NCBI GenBank assembly: GCA_036166735.1 | Contig: JAYZHG010000014.1 | Span: 1 to 11,045 of the forward strand | Length of the DNA: 11,045 nucleotides | Source of the DNA: JAPYTU01 sp036166735 | GTDB lineage: Bacteria; Bacteroidota; Bacteroidia; Cytophagales; MED-G16 | Direction: 5' to 3' | Shown: piece by piece, positions 1-7,086 of the stretch | Layout of the letters: each line of letters opens with the position of its first letter | Position numbering within the stretch: the first letter of the stretch is position 1 | Position numbers and translations under genes: made by a program | Notes under the pieces: model-generated | Told to the model about the DNA's origin: nothing | Databases searched by the model: none | Seen by the model: the letters and a program-made list of their open reading frames with translations, nothing else

Positions 1-29
1 CGTATATTAATAACTAATTTTATTTTATT

Positions 30-791
30 ATGGTAACACTTATATCACCATCTAAAACGTTAAATTTTGATGATAATAATTTTTGTAGCTTCAACACTAA
101 TTGTAGGTTGATTAATCATACTAGTGAACTTCATAAAATATTAGTAAATTTTTCTATTAATGATTTAAAAGATTTGATGAATGTAAGTGATAAAATTGCA
201 GAGTTAAATTATAATAGATTTAAAAGTTGGGAAGAACCCTCTAAATCTGATTCTTCAAAACAAGCTATATATGCTTTTAAGGGAGATGTTTATTCGGGTT
301 TAGATGCTGAGTCGATATCAGAAAATAAATTTGATTTTTTGCAAGAAAATTTAAGAATTATTTCGGGTTTTTATGGATTACTTAGACCATTCGACAAAAT
401 TCTTCCTTATAGGCTTGAAATGAGTACTAAATTGCATAATGCTAGAGGTAAAAATCTTTATGAGTTCTGGGGTGATAATATTACTAATTTATTAAATAAT
501 GATATTGAAGACGAAAATAGTTATGTGGTTAATCTAGCCTCTAATGAATATTTTAAATCAATAAAAAAAAATAAATTAAAGAATAAAATAATAACTCCGA
601 TTTTTAAAGAATTTAAAAATGGAACATATAAAATCATAGCTATATATGCTAAAAAAGCTAGAGGTTTGATGTCACGATTTATTATAGATAATAAGATTCA
701 AAAACCAGAAAATTTAAAATCTTTTAACTTAGAAAGGTATTCTTTTGATGGTGATTTATCTGATGATTATAATTATGTTTTTACAAGGTAA
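30..791 (+). CDS. yaaA: Peroxide stress protein YaaA (DUF328/UPF0246 family)
   Basis: A complete 253-residue protein of the YaaA family, close to the usual length of about 255. In E. coli, YaaA limits intracellular free iron during hydrogen peroxide stress and so reduces Fenton damage to DNA and proteins; it is cytoplasmic. Family signatures are visible throughout: ISPSKTL at residues 5-11, the block SGFYGLLRPFD at 112-122 followed by PYRLEM, NLASNEYF at 168-175, and the basic helix KKARGLMSRF at 208-217, which belongs to the family's DNA-binding-like helix-hairpin-helix region. There is no signal peptide or membrane segment. The ATG at 30 is chosen because the family starts a few residues before ISPxKTL; no Shine-Dalgarno is seen. 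The gene converges on the tRNA, with a gap of only 4 bases. The family call is sure; the physiological role is transferred from E. coli. Confidence 0.95.
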   Translation: MVTLISPSKTLNFDDNNFCSFNTNCRLINHTSELHKILVNFSINDLKDLMNVSDKIAELNYNRFKSWEEPSKSDSSKQAIYAFKGDVYSGLDAESISENKFDFLQENLRIISGFYGLLRPFDKILPYRLEMSTKLHNARGKNLYEFWGDNITNLLNNDIEDENSYVVNLASNEYFKSIKKNKLKNKIITPIFKEFKNGTYKIIAIYAKKARGLMSRFIIDNKIQKPENLKSFNLERYSFDGDLSDDYNYVFTR

Positions 792-795
792 TTAG

Positions 796-869
796 TAGCG
801 AGAGGGGGAATTGAACCCCCGACCTCCGGGTTATGAATCCGACGCTCTAACCACCTGAGCTACCTCGCT
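796..869 (-). tRNA. tRNA-Met (anticodon CAU)
   Basis: Read on the minus strand, this 74-nt segment folds as a complete cloverleaf. The acceptor stem AGCGAGG pairs with TCTCGCT (the last pair is G-U) and the discriminator base is A. The D stem is GCTC/GAGC, and a T arm GGGGG/CCCCC closes a TTCAATT loop. The anticodon loop TTCATAA gives CAU, at plus-strand positions 833-835. The pair A1-U72 and the D-stem pair C11-G24 argue against initiator tRNA, so elongator methionine is the best call; a CAU tRNA-Ile2 read through lysidine modification cannot be excluded by eye. The anticodon stem has a U-G pair at its base and an A-C mismatch next to the loop (31/39). CCA is not encoded (the genomic sequence continues CTA), so it must be added after transcription. 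The 3' end lies 4 bases from the stop of convergent yaaA. Confidence 0.93.
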
Positions 870-879
870 AAAAAGAATG

Positions 880-887
880 CAAATCTA
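880..887 (-). promoter_or_regulatory. Probable -7 promoter element of the tRNA gene
   Basis: On the minus strand this reads TAGATTTG, an exact match to the Bacteroidota -7 consensus TAnnTTTG, and it ends 10 bases before the tRNA 5' end. That is the right place for transcription to begin just upstream of the mature tRNA. The region about 20 bases further upstream reads TTTTC, a weak match to the -33 element TTTG. The match and the position are seen; promoter activity is inferred. Confidence 0.55.
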
Positions 888-924
888 GATATATTATTAT
901 TAATATGGAAAATGTTTTTGGTTC

Positions 925-953
925 TTGATTTTTATTATATATTTAATATATTG
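925..953 (+). promoter_or_regulatory. Candidate promoter for the START-like/lptF transcript
   Basis: TTG at 925-927 and TATATTG at 947-953 are separated by 19 bases, the spacing expected between the -33 (TTTG/TTG) and -7 (TAnnTTTG) elements of Bacteroidota promoters. The -7 match is imperfect (one T short). The element ends 15 bases before the ATG at 969, implying a very short leader. It faces away from the tRNA promoter in the same spacer. AT-rich DNA yields such matches by chance, so this is only a candidate. Confidence 0.3.
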
Positions 954-968
954 AAAAAAAATCATTTA

Positions 969-1364
969 ATGTCTAAACAAAAATTTGTTGGAGAATACCC
1001 TATAAATGCATCTAGAAAGATGTTATTTCCTTACTTAAGTACAGCAAGTGGTTTGTGTGAATGGTTTGCTGATGACGTTAATATTAATAATATAAATAAA
1101 ACTTTAATTTTTATTGTTGATGGTGAAGAAAGAATTGCTAGAATTGATTCTGTCAAGAAAAACAGACATGTTAAATTTTCTTTTTTAGAAGATGGAGAAG
1201 TAAAAAAAGATCATGATTATCTTGAATTTAGACTTGAGATTAATGAGTTAACACAATCAGTTTTTATTAGAATTGTAGAGTATACTGAAACTGATGATTT
1301 AGAAGAGTCTTTTCAAATTTGGGATAATTTATTATCTCAATTAAAAGAAATTATTGGAGCTTAA
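969..1364 (+). CDS. START-like domain protein (Bacteroidota START_2 family)
   Basis: A 131-residue cytoplasmic protein resembling the small stand-alone START-like (Bet v1/SRPBCC-fold) proteins found throughout Bacteroidota. Recognisable features are the opening KFVGEYPINASRKMLFPYL, then STASGLCEWFADDV at about residues 24-37, a strand-rich middle containing DYLEFRLEI, and a long C-terminal helix carrying the family-like ending WDNLLSQLKEIIGA. This fold often forms a hydrophobic ligand cavity, but no ligand or reaction is established and I assign none. The frame stays open back to an ATG at 912, which would add 19 residues. The ATG at 969 is preferred because family members begin just before this first strand, and the 912 start would lie upstream of the candidate promoter. 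The stop is 12 bases before the permease gene and in the same frame, so the two are probably co-transcribed. Confidence 0.85.
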   Translation: MSKQKFVGEYPINASRKMLFPYLSTASGLCEWFADDVNINNINKTLIFIVDGEERIARIDSVKKNRHVKFSFLEDGEVKKDHDYLEFRLEINELTQSVFIRIVEYTETDDLEESFQIWDNLLSQLKEIIGA

Positions 1365-1376
1365 AATATTTCTCAA

Positions 1377-2894
1377 GTGAGAAAAATTGATTCGTTAATT
1401 ATAAAATCATTTATTGGTCCTTTTTTAATAACGTTTTTTGTTGTGGTTTTTATTTTACTACTTCAATTTATGTTAAAATATTTTGATGATATATTAGGTA
1501 AGGATTTAAGTATTGATGTTCTTTTAGAATTTTTATTTTATTTTGCTGTAAGGATTACGCCCGATGCATTACCATTAGCAATTTTGTTATCATCAATAAT
1601 GACTTTTGGTAATCTAGGTGAGAATAATGAGTTAGTTGCTATTAAGAGTTCTGGTGTTTCATTGATAAGGACATTATTTCCTTTATTTATAATTTCTGTA
1701 TTAATTACTTTTTTTGCTTTTTTTTCAAATAACAATTTTGTTCCAAAAGCTAATTTAAAAGCACTTAGTCTTCTTTATGATATTAAAAGAAAGAAACCTT
1801 CTATGGATTTGAAGGAAGGTCAATTTTATAGTGGAATTCCAGGTTATACAATAAAAGTTCAAAAGAAAATTGATGATAAATTACTTCAAGGAGTTATAAT
1901 TTATGATCATGTTACATATCCTGGAAATAATAGAGTTATTCTATCAGATTCAAGTTATATGTATTCAGTTTTGAATAATAGGTATTTGATTTTTGAGCTT
2001 TTTGATGGGCATTCATTTACTGAAGTACCAAGTGCTAAATCACAAGTTAAAAAAATAAATCAATTTTATAGAAATGAATTTTCTTCAATGAAAATAGTTT
2101 TTGATATGTCATCATTTGATTTAGAAAGAACTAAAGAAGAATTATTTGCTGGAGATTATAGAATGAAAAATATCAATCAATTATCTAATTCAATAGATTC
2201 TTTGGGATATAATAAATCTATGCAGAAATATATAATGTTAAAAACATCAAATTCATTTTATAGATACCATATGAAAAATAAGTTTGTTTTTCCTTCGGGT
2301 GTGGATTTTATAAGAAGTGAACTTAAAGAGGAGTCATTAGTTCATGATTATTATAGTTTTGTGGATACTACTAATTATTTTTCAGATTCATTTTTTTTAG
2401 ACAATAAAATAAAATTAGATATTAATAACATTGATAAAATTGGAACAAATAAAGTTTATACGATGGCTCTTAATAATGCCAGAAATATTAAGACAAATTT
2501 GAGTATTAATTCTGCTAAAATTAAATCTCATAATTATGAGATCAACAAAAATAAAATTGAATTATTTAAGAAATATGCGCAAGCATTTGCTTGTATTTCA
2601 ATGTTTTTAATAGGTGCTCCATTGGGTTCTTTAATTAAAAAGGGTGGAATTGGAATTCCTGTTATAATTTCAATTGCTTTTTATATTATTTACTATGTTT
2701 TAAATATTCTTGGTTTAAAATGGGCTAGAGAAGGCATTATAACACCAGAATTAGCTGCTTGGCAAGCAAATTTAATTTTATTACCTATAGGATTATTTTT
2801 ACTTTATCATAGTAGAAAAGATTCCAAGATTTTCGAATTTGATTATTATAGAGATTATTTCAACAAATTCTTCAAAAGATATAAAAATCACTAA
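1377..2894 (+). CDS. LptF/LptG-type permease (YjgP/YjgQ family)
   Basis: A 505-residue inner-membrane protein of the YjgP/YjgQ family. These form the transmembrane part of the LptB2FG exporter, which extracts lipopolysaccharide from the inner membrane and passes it to LptC. The N-terminal opening RKIDSLIIKSFIGPF is typical. Three hydrophobic segments lie near residues 12-34, 52-76 and 98-117, and three more near 400-420, 425-447 and 460-478. Between them is a large soluble domain, presumably the periplasmic beta-jellyroll. E. coli LptF and LptG are about 360 residues; the extra 140 or so lie in the central domain, as in other Bacteroidota members. LptF and LptG cannot be separated here, so no symbol is given. 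The start is GTG: the upstream gene's TAA at 1362-1364 is in frame, no ATG lies between, and GTG fits the family N terminus. The partner permease, lptB and lptC are not in the window. Confidence 0.9.
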   Translation: MRKIDSLIIKSFIGPFLITFFVVVFILLLQFMLKYFDDILGKDLSIDVLLEFLFYFAVRITPDALPLAILLSSIMTFGNLGENNELVAIKSSGVSLIRTLFPLFIISVLITFFAFFSNNNFVPKANLKALSLLYDIKRKKPSMDLKEGQFYSGIPGYTIKVQKKIDDKLLQGVIIYDHVTYPGNNRVILSDSSYMYSVLNNRYLIFELFDGHSFTEVPSAKSQVKKINQFYRNEFSSMKIVFDMSSFDLERTKEELFAGDYRMKNINQLSNSIDSLGYNKSMQKYIMLKTSNSFYRYHMKNKFVFPSGVDFIRSELKEESLVHDYYSFVDTTNYFSDSFFLDNKIKLDINNIDKIGTNKVYTMALNNARNIKTNLSINSAKIKSHNYEINKNKIELFKKYAQAFACISMFLIGAPLGSLIKKGGIGIPVIISIAFYIIYYVLNILGLKWAREGIITPELAAWQANLILLPIGLFLLYHSRKDSKIFEFDYYRDYFNKFFKRYKNH

Positions 2895-2914
2895 TAATTT
2901 TTTAAGAATTAATA

Positions 2915-2943
2915 TTTATCTATTTTTGCGAAAAATAAATAAA
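2915..2943 (+). promoter_or_regulatory. AT-rich dyad overlapping a candidate rpsO promoter
   Basis: The inverted repeat has inner arms TATTTTT (2921-2927) and AAAAATA (2931-2937) around a GCG loop. It continues outward, after one C/A mismatch, with TTTAT (2915-2919) and ATAAA (2939-2943), so 12 of 13 positions pair. The left inner arm plus the next G reads TATTTTTG (2921-2928), an exact match to the Bacteroidota -7 element TAnnTTTG and followed by C as is common, 42 bases before the rpsO ATG. No good -33 TTTG is present upstream. It could be a promoter that happens to be symmetrical, an operator, a weak terminator for the permease gene, or an RNA hairpin. No T-tract follows on the plus strand, which argues against a classical terminator. 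Confidence 0.4.
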
Positions 2944-2970
2944 ATAAATGAATAAACACTTTTGCTAAGC

Positions 2971-3246
2971 ATGTATTTAAGTAAAGAGAAAAAAGAAAAA
3001 CTTTTTAAAAATCATGGTCGGTTAAAGAAAAACAATGATACAGGTTCTGCTGAATCTCAGATAGCGTTGTTTACTTATCGAATTAAACATCTAACAGATC
3101 ATTTACAAAATAATAAGAAAGACCATTCAACTAGAATGGGATTATTAAGATTGGTTGGTAAACGAAGAAAATTATTAAATTATCTTTCTTCCAAATACAT
3201 TGATAGGTATAGAGCCATTATTTCGGAACTTAATATTAGAAAATAA
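2971..3246 (+). CDS. rpsO: 30S ribosomal protein S15
   Basis: A 91-residue S15, close to the usual 89. It binds the central domain of 16S rRNA early in small-subunit assembly and contacts 23S rRNA in an intersubunit bridge. The four-helix protein is recognisable from MYLSKEKKEKLFKNHG, the conserved loop DTGSAESQIALFTYRIKHLTDHL at residues 23-45, and HSTRMGLLRLVGKRRKLLNYL at about 52-72, which contains the conserved H, R and G of the rRNA-binding surface. The ATG at 2971 is chosen over an in-frame TTG at 2962 because Bacteroidota S15 begins MYL. No Shine-Dalgarno is seen. The gene precedes pnp, the widely conserved rpsO-pnp order. In some bacteria S15 represses its own translation through leader structures; whether the upstream dyad has that role here is unknown. 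Confidence 0.97.
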   Translation: MYLSKEKKEKLFKNHGRLKKNNDTGSAESQIALFTYRIKHLTDHLQNNKKDHSTRMGLLRLVGKRRKLLNYLSSKYIDRYRAIISELNIRK

Positions 3247-3251
3247 TATTT

Positions 3252-3287
3252 ATAAGTTTCTTATCTCCTATTTTTTGGAACTGTTAT
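3252..3287 (+). other. Possible hairpin in the rpsO-pnp spacer
   Basis: ATAAGTTTC (3252-3260) can pair with GGAAC (3277-3281) and, across a two-base TG bulge, TTAT (3284-3287). This gives nine pairs including one G-T, closing a 16-base loop. In E. coli the rpsO-pnp spacer carries processing hairpins (RNase III and RNase E) and pnp is autoregulated, so a structure here would be relevant. This one is AT-rich, has a large loop and may be chance. No T-run follows the 3' arm, so a terminator is unlikely. The pairing is seen; the function is speculative. Confidence 0.25.
3269..3277 (+). promoter_or_regulatory. Weak candidate -7 element upstream of pnp
   Basis: TATTTTTTG differs from the Bacteroidota -7 consensus TAnnTTTG by one extra T and resembles the TATTTTTG before rpsO (flanks CCTA...GGAA here, TCTA...GCGAA there). 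It ends 21 bases before the pnp ATG. It could give pnp a promoter of its own besides read-through from rpsO. It overlaps the possible hairpin loop, and no clear -33 element is visible, so confidence is low. Confidence 0.25.
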
Positions 3288-3298
3288 CGTAAAACAAT

Positions 3299-5434
3299 AT
3301 GATTATGAAAAAAGCAATAAATGTAAGTACAAAACTTTCTGATGGTAGAGAAATATCACTAGAAACAGGAAAATTAGCTAAGCAAGCACACGGTTCAGTA
3401 GTCCTTACTATGGGAAAAACTATGATATTAGCTACAGTAGTTACGAAAGAAGAAGCTAAAGAAAATGTTGATTTTTTACCTTTATCAGTAGATTACCAAG
3501 AAAAATTTGCTTCTGCAGGAAAAATTCCTGGTGGATTTTTAAAAAGAGAAGGTAGATTATCTGATCATGAAGTTCTTATCTGTAGATTAGTTGATAGAGT
3601 ATTAAGACCTTTATTTCCTAGTGATTATCATGCTGATACACAAGTAATGTTATCATTAATAAGTGCTGACGCTGATGCATTACCTGATGCTCTAGCAGCT
3701 TTAGCAGCATCTGCAGCATTAACGTTATCTAATATTCCTTTTAATGGACCAATAGCTGAAGCTAGAGTTGTTAAATGTAATGATGAATATATTGTAAATC
3801 CTACACCAAAGGAAATAGAAAATTCTACACTTAATTTAATGGTTGGTGCATCTTCAGATAATATTTCTATGGTTGAAGGTGAATCTAGTGAGGTTTCTGA
3901 AAATGAAATTATTGAAGCTTTGAAGGTTGCTCATGATGCTATAAAATCAATGTGTGACATGCAATTGAAATTATTAAAACTCATTGGTGGAAATGAAAAA
4001 AGAGAATATTCTCATGAAGATTCAGATTTGAATTTATTAGAAGATATAAAAACTAAAACGTTTGATAAAATATATAAAGTAGCTTCTAAAGGGATTTCAG
4101 ATAAAATGATGAGAGCTGAGGCATTTCATGATATTAGAGATAAATATCTTGAAGAATATAAAGATGATGAAGATTTTAATGAATATCTATTTAATAAATA
4201 TTTTCATGATGTAGAAAAAGATGCTATTAGAAAATCAGTTTTAGATAGTAAAAAACGTTTAGACGGAAGAAAATTAAATGAAATTAGACCTATATGGTCA
4301 GAGATAGATTATTTACCAAATGCTCATGGTTCTTCTATTTTTACTAGGGGAGAGACACAATCATTAACATCTGTTACTCTTGGCACAAAATTAGATGAGC
4401 AAATGATAGATGGTGCTATGAACTCCGGTTATAATAAATTTATTCTACATTATAATTTTCCTGGATTTTCTACGGGAGAAGTAAGACCAAATAGGGGAGC
4501 TGGAAGAAGAGAAATTGGACATGGTAATTTAGCATTGAGGGCTTTAAAAAATATGTTACCTTCTGAAGAAGATAATCCTTATACTATTCGGATTGTATCT
4601 GATATTTTAGAATCTAATGGTTCGTCATCTATGGCAACTGTATGTGCTGGAAGTTTAGCTTTAATGGATGCTGGAATAAAAATTAAAAAACCAGTTTCTG
4701 GAATTGCTATGGGTATGATTTCAGATTCTGATTCTGGAAAATATGCTATTTTATCAGATATACTTGGAGATGAAGATCATTTAGGTGATATGGATTTTAA
4801 AGTAACCGGTACTATTGATGGTATTACAGCTTGTCAAATGGATATTAAAATTGATGGTTTATCTTATGATGTTCTTGCAGAAGCATTAAATCAAGCTAAA
4901 GAAGGAAGAAATCATATTTTATCAGAAATGGTTAAAACGATTGATAAACCAAGAAAAGATTTAAAACCTCACACACCAAGATCTTATAAAATGTCTATTG
5001 CAAAGGATATGATTGGTGCTGTAATTGGTCCTGGAGGTAAAATAATTCAAGAAATTCAAAAAGAATCTGGTGCAACTGTTTTGGTTGAAGAAGTTGATGA
5101 AAAAGGAATTGTGAATATTTTTTCATCAAATCAAGAGGATATGGATAATGCAGTAGAAAGAGTTAAAGCAATAGTGGCTCTTCCTGAAGTAGGCGAAACC
5201 TATATAGGTAAAGTTAAATCTATTAAAGATTTTGGTGCTTTTGTTGAATTTATGCCTGGAAAAGATGGTTTGCTTCATATTTCAGAAATTAAATGGGAAA
5301 GAATTGAGTCAATGGATGGTATTCTTGAAGAGGGAGAAGAAATTAAAGTTAAGTTAACAGAGATTGATAGAAGAACAGGGAAATTTAGACTATCAAGAAA
5401 AGTTTTATTACCAAAACCTACAAAAGAGAATTAA
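3299..5434 (+). CDS. pnp: Polyribonucleotide nucleotidyltransferase (PNPase)
   Basis: A 711-residue PNPase of full family length. It degrades RNA 3' to 5' by phosphorolysis, releasing nucleoside diphosphates, and can add tails in reverse; it acts as a cytoplasmic trimer. Domains in order: a first RNase PH-like domain (about 10-145), a helical linker (about 150-235), the catalytic second RNase PH domain (about 320-550), a KH domain with GPGGK at 577-581, and a C-terminal S1 domain from about 632 with DFGAFVEF and DGLLHISEI. Catalytic signatures include FTRGETQ, RPNRGAGRREIGHG and GDEDHLGDMDF, in which D491 and D497 match the E. coli metal-binding aspartates D486 and D492. The ATG at 3299 and one two codons later are both possible; the first gives the MI-K opening common in the phylum. 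The gene follows rpsO, and trxB begins 3 bases after its stop. Confidence 0.98.
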   Translation: MIMKKAINVSTKLSDGREISLETGKLAKQAHGSVVLTMGKTMILATVVTKEEAKENVDFLPLSVDYQEKFASAGKIPGGFLKREGRLSDHEVLICRLVDRVLRPLFPSDYHADTQVMLSLISADADALPDALAALAASAALTLSNIPFNGPIAEARVVKCNDEYIVNPTPKEIENSTLNLMVGASSDNISMVEGESSEVSENEIIEALKVAHDAIKSMCDMQLKLLKLIGGNEKREYSHEDSDLNLLEDIKTKTFDKIYKVASKGISDKMMRAEAFHDIRDKYLEEYKDDEDFNEYLFNKYFHDVEKDAIRKSVLDSKKRLDGRKLNEIRPIWSEIDYLPNAHGSSIFTRGETQSLTSVTLGTKLDEQMIDGAMNSGYNKFILHYNFPGFSTGEVRPNRGAGRREIGHGNLALRALKNMLPSEEDNPYTIRIVSDILESNGSSSMATVCAGSLALMDAGIKIKKPVSGIAMGMISDSDSGKYAILSDILGDEDHLGDMDFKVTGTIDGITACQMDIKIDGLSYDVLAEALNQAKEGRNHILSEMVKTIDKPRKDLKPHTPRSYKMSIAKDMIGAVIGPGGKIIQEIQKESGATVLVEEVDEKGIVNIFSSNQEDMDNAVERVKAIVALPEVGETYIGKVKSIKDFGAFVEFMPGKDGLLHISEIKWERIESMDGILEEGEEIKVKLTEIDRRTGKFRLSRKVLLPKPTKEN

Positions 5435-5437
5435 ATT

Positions 5438-6367
5438 ATGAACAATCTTGATGTAGATGTACTTATTATAGGTTCAGGTCCAGCAGGATATACTGCTGCT
5501 ATATATGCATCAAGAGCAGGATTAAGTACTTTATTATATAAAGGAGATCAACCTGGCGGTCAATTAACTATAACTTCTGATGTTGAAAATTATCCTGGTT
5601 ATCCAAATGGAATAATGGGACCAGAAATGATGATAGATTTTGAAAGACAAGCTGAAAGATTTGGTGCAATTATTAAAAATGGTATGATAAAATCTGTAGA
5701 TTTTTCTACTAAGAATTTAATTGGTTTTTCAGATGATGGAAAAACTATTAATGCTAAATCTGTAATCATATCAACAGGAGCATCTGCTAAGTGGTTGAAT
5801 ATAGAATCTGAACAAAGGCTTAATGGAAAAGGAGTTTCAGCATGTGCTGTTTGTGATGGTTTTTTCTTTAAAAATCAGGATGTTGCTGTAGTGGGTGGTG
5901 GTGATACAGCTGCTGAGGAGGCACTTTATTTATCTAAACTCGTTAATAAAGTTTATTTAGTAATTAGAAGAGATGTGATGAGGGCTTCTGTAATTATGCA
6001 AAATCGTATTAAGGAAAATGATAAAATAGAAATACATTGGAATTCAGAAATTGATGAAATATTAGGAGAAAATTCTGTTGAAGGTATACATATGTTTAAT
6101 AATAAGACAAAAGATATAAAAAAAATTAAATTAAAAGGTGTTTTTATAGCTATTGGCCACAATCCTAATACTGAAATTTTTAAAGATTATCTAAAAATGG
6201 ATGATAAGGGTTATATTGTAACGGAACCTGATTCTACTAAAACTAGTGTTAATGGGGTTTTTGCTACAGGTGATGCCCAAGATAAAATTTATAGACAAGC
6301 AGTCACTGCAGCAGGATCAGGTTGTATGGGTGCTTTAGATGCTGAAAGATATATTTCAAATAATTAA
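5438..6367 (+). CDS. trxB: Thioredoxin reductase (NADPH)
   Basis: A 309-residue low-molecular-weight thioredoxin reductase of normal length. It passes electrons from NADPH through FAD and a redox disulfide to thioredoxin in the cytoplasm. Visible features: FAD Rossmann motif GSGPAGYTAA at 12-21, PGGQL at 39-43 with the ENYPG segment after it, redox centre CAVC at 136-139 followed by DGFF, NADPH motif GGGDTAAEEA at 153-162 with IRRDVMRAS at 176-184, and the C-terminal FAD signature ATGDAQD ending in RQAVTAAGSGCMGALDAERYI. The middle residues of the redox motif are AV where E. coli has AT, and the usual H before RR is I; both fall within family variation as far as I can judge. It follows pnp by 3 bases and precedes bshB1 by 2, so all three are probably one transcript. 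The adjacency to a bacillithiol gene gives a thiol-redox theme. Confidence 0.96.
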   Translation: MNNLDVDVLIIGSGPAGYTAAIYASRAGLSTLLYKGDQPGGQLTITSDVENYPGYPNGIMGPEMMIDFERQAERFGAIIKNGMIKSVDFSTKNLIGFSDDGKTINAKSVIISTGASAKWLNIESEQRLNGKGVSACAVCDGFFFKNQDVAVVGGGDTAAEEALYLSKLVNKVYLVIRRDVMRASVIMQNRIKENDKIEIHWNSEIDEILGENSVEGIHMFNNKTKDIKKIKLKGVFIAIGHNPNTEIFKDYLKMDDKGYIVTEPDSTKTSVNGVFATGDAQDKIYRQAVTAAGSGCMGALDAERYISNN

Positions 6368-6369
6368 TT

Positions 6370-7086
6370 ATGCACGTTGATATTTTAGTTATTATGGCTC
6401 ATCCTGATGATGCAGAACTTTCTTGTTCTGGTACTATATTATCTTGTATTGATAATGGTTTATCTGTTGGTATGTTAGATCTAACTAAAGGAGAGTTGGG
6501 TACTAGAGGAAATCAAGTAATAAGACAAAAAGAAGCTATGAATTCAGCTAAATTATTAAAAGTAAAATTTAGAGATAATTTAAATTTAAAAGATGGTTTT
6601 TTTCAAATTAGTGAAAATTCTTTGAATGCATTAATTGTAAAAATTAGACAATATACTCCTAAAATAATTATTACTAATTCAAGAACGGATAGGCATCCAG
6701 ATCATGAAAATGCATCTAAATTTGTAAAAAAAGGAGCTTTTTTATCTGGGCTAATTAAAATTAAATCTAAATTAAATAATGCACATCAAAATCCTTGGAG
6801 ACCTGATATTATTTTATATTCCATTCAAAACAATCTTGTTGACCCTGATTTTGTGTTAGATGTTTCAGATTATTTTCAAACAAAAATTAAGTCTATAGAA
6901 TGTTTTAGATCTCAGTTTTATGATTCTAAAAGTGAAGAACCAGAATCTTTTATTTCTTCCAAAGGATTTATGGAGTTTATTAAAGCTAGATCTATAGATT
7001 TAGGTCATTCTATAGGTGTTGCTCATGGGGAAGGTTTTACTTGTGATTCAAAATTAAAAATAGATAATTTGAAGAATATTCTTTAA
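6370..7086 (+). CDS. bshB1: Bacillithiol biosynthesis deacetylase BshB1
   Basis: A 238-residue zinc-dependent LmbE/PIG-L-fold deacetylase matching BshB1 in length and motifs. It removes the acetyl group from N-acetylglucosaminyl-malate to give glucosaminyl-malate, the second step of bacillithiol synthesis, after BshA and before BshC. The zinc site is seen as AHPDDAE at 10-16 (H11, D14) and the second motif DRHPDHENA at 107-115 (H112). DLTKGELGTRG at 37-47 and the C-terminal region with IGVAHGEGF are also typical of BshB1 and separate it from mycothiol and lipid deacetylases. It starts 2 bases after trxB with no Shine-Dalgarno, suggesting coupled expression. bshA and bshC are not in the window, so an intact pathway is inferred. 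Its TAA overlaps the stop of convergent pdxH. Confidence 0.92.
   Translation: MHVDILVIMAHPDDAELSCSGTILSCIDNGLSVGMLDLTKGELGTRGNQVIRQKEAMNSAKLLKVKFRDNLNLKDGFFQISENSLNALIVKIRQYTPKIIITNSRTDRHPDHENASKFVKKGAFLSGLIKIKSKLNNAHQNPWRPDIILYSIQNNLVDPDFVLDVSDYFQTKIKSIECFRSQFYDSKSEEPESFISSKGFMEFIKARSIDLGHSIGVAHGEGFTCDSKLKIDNLKNIL

Noticed and set aside
912..968. A 19-codon upstream extension of the START-like gene beginning with ATG at 912, hydrophobic enough to look like a membrane anchor.
   Set aside because: The family begins MSK just before the first strand, the extension is AT-driven sequence overlapping the candidate promoter, and the ATG at 969 fits homologues.
1538..1735. Minus-strand open frame of 65 codons inside the permease gene.
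   Set aside because: Antisense shadow of a strongly conserved gene; the translation has no recognisable domain.
2895..2945. Rho-independent terminator after the permease gene.
   Set aside because: The dyad has AT-only arms with no GC-rich stem and no following T-tract on the plus strand.
2962..2970. TTG start for rpsO three codons before the ATG.
   Set aside because: Bacteroidota S15 begins MYL, matching the ATG at 2971.
5953..6162. Minus-strand open frame inside trxB.
   Set aside because: Antisense shadow; trxB is unambiguous on the plus strand.
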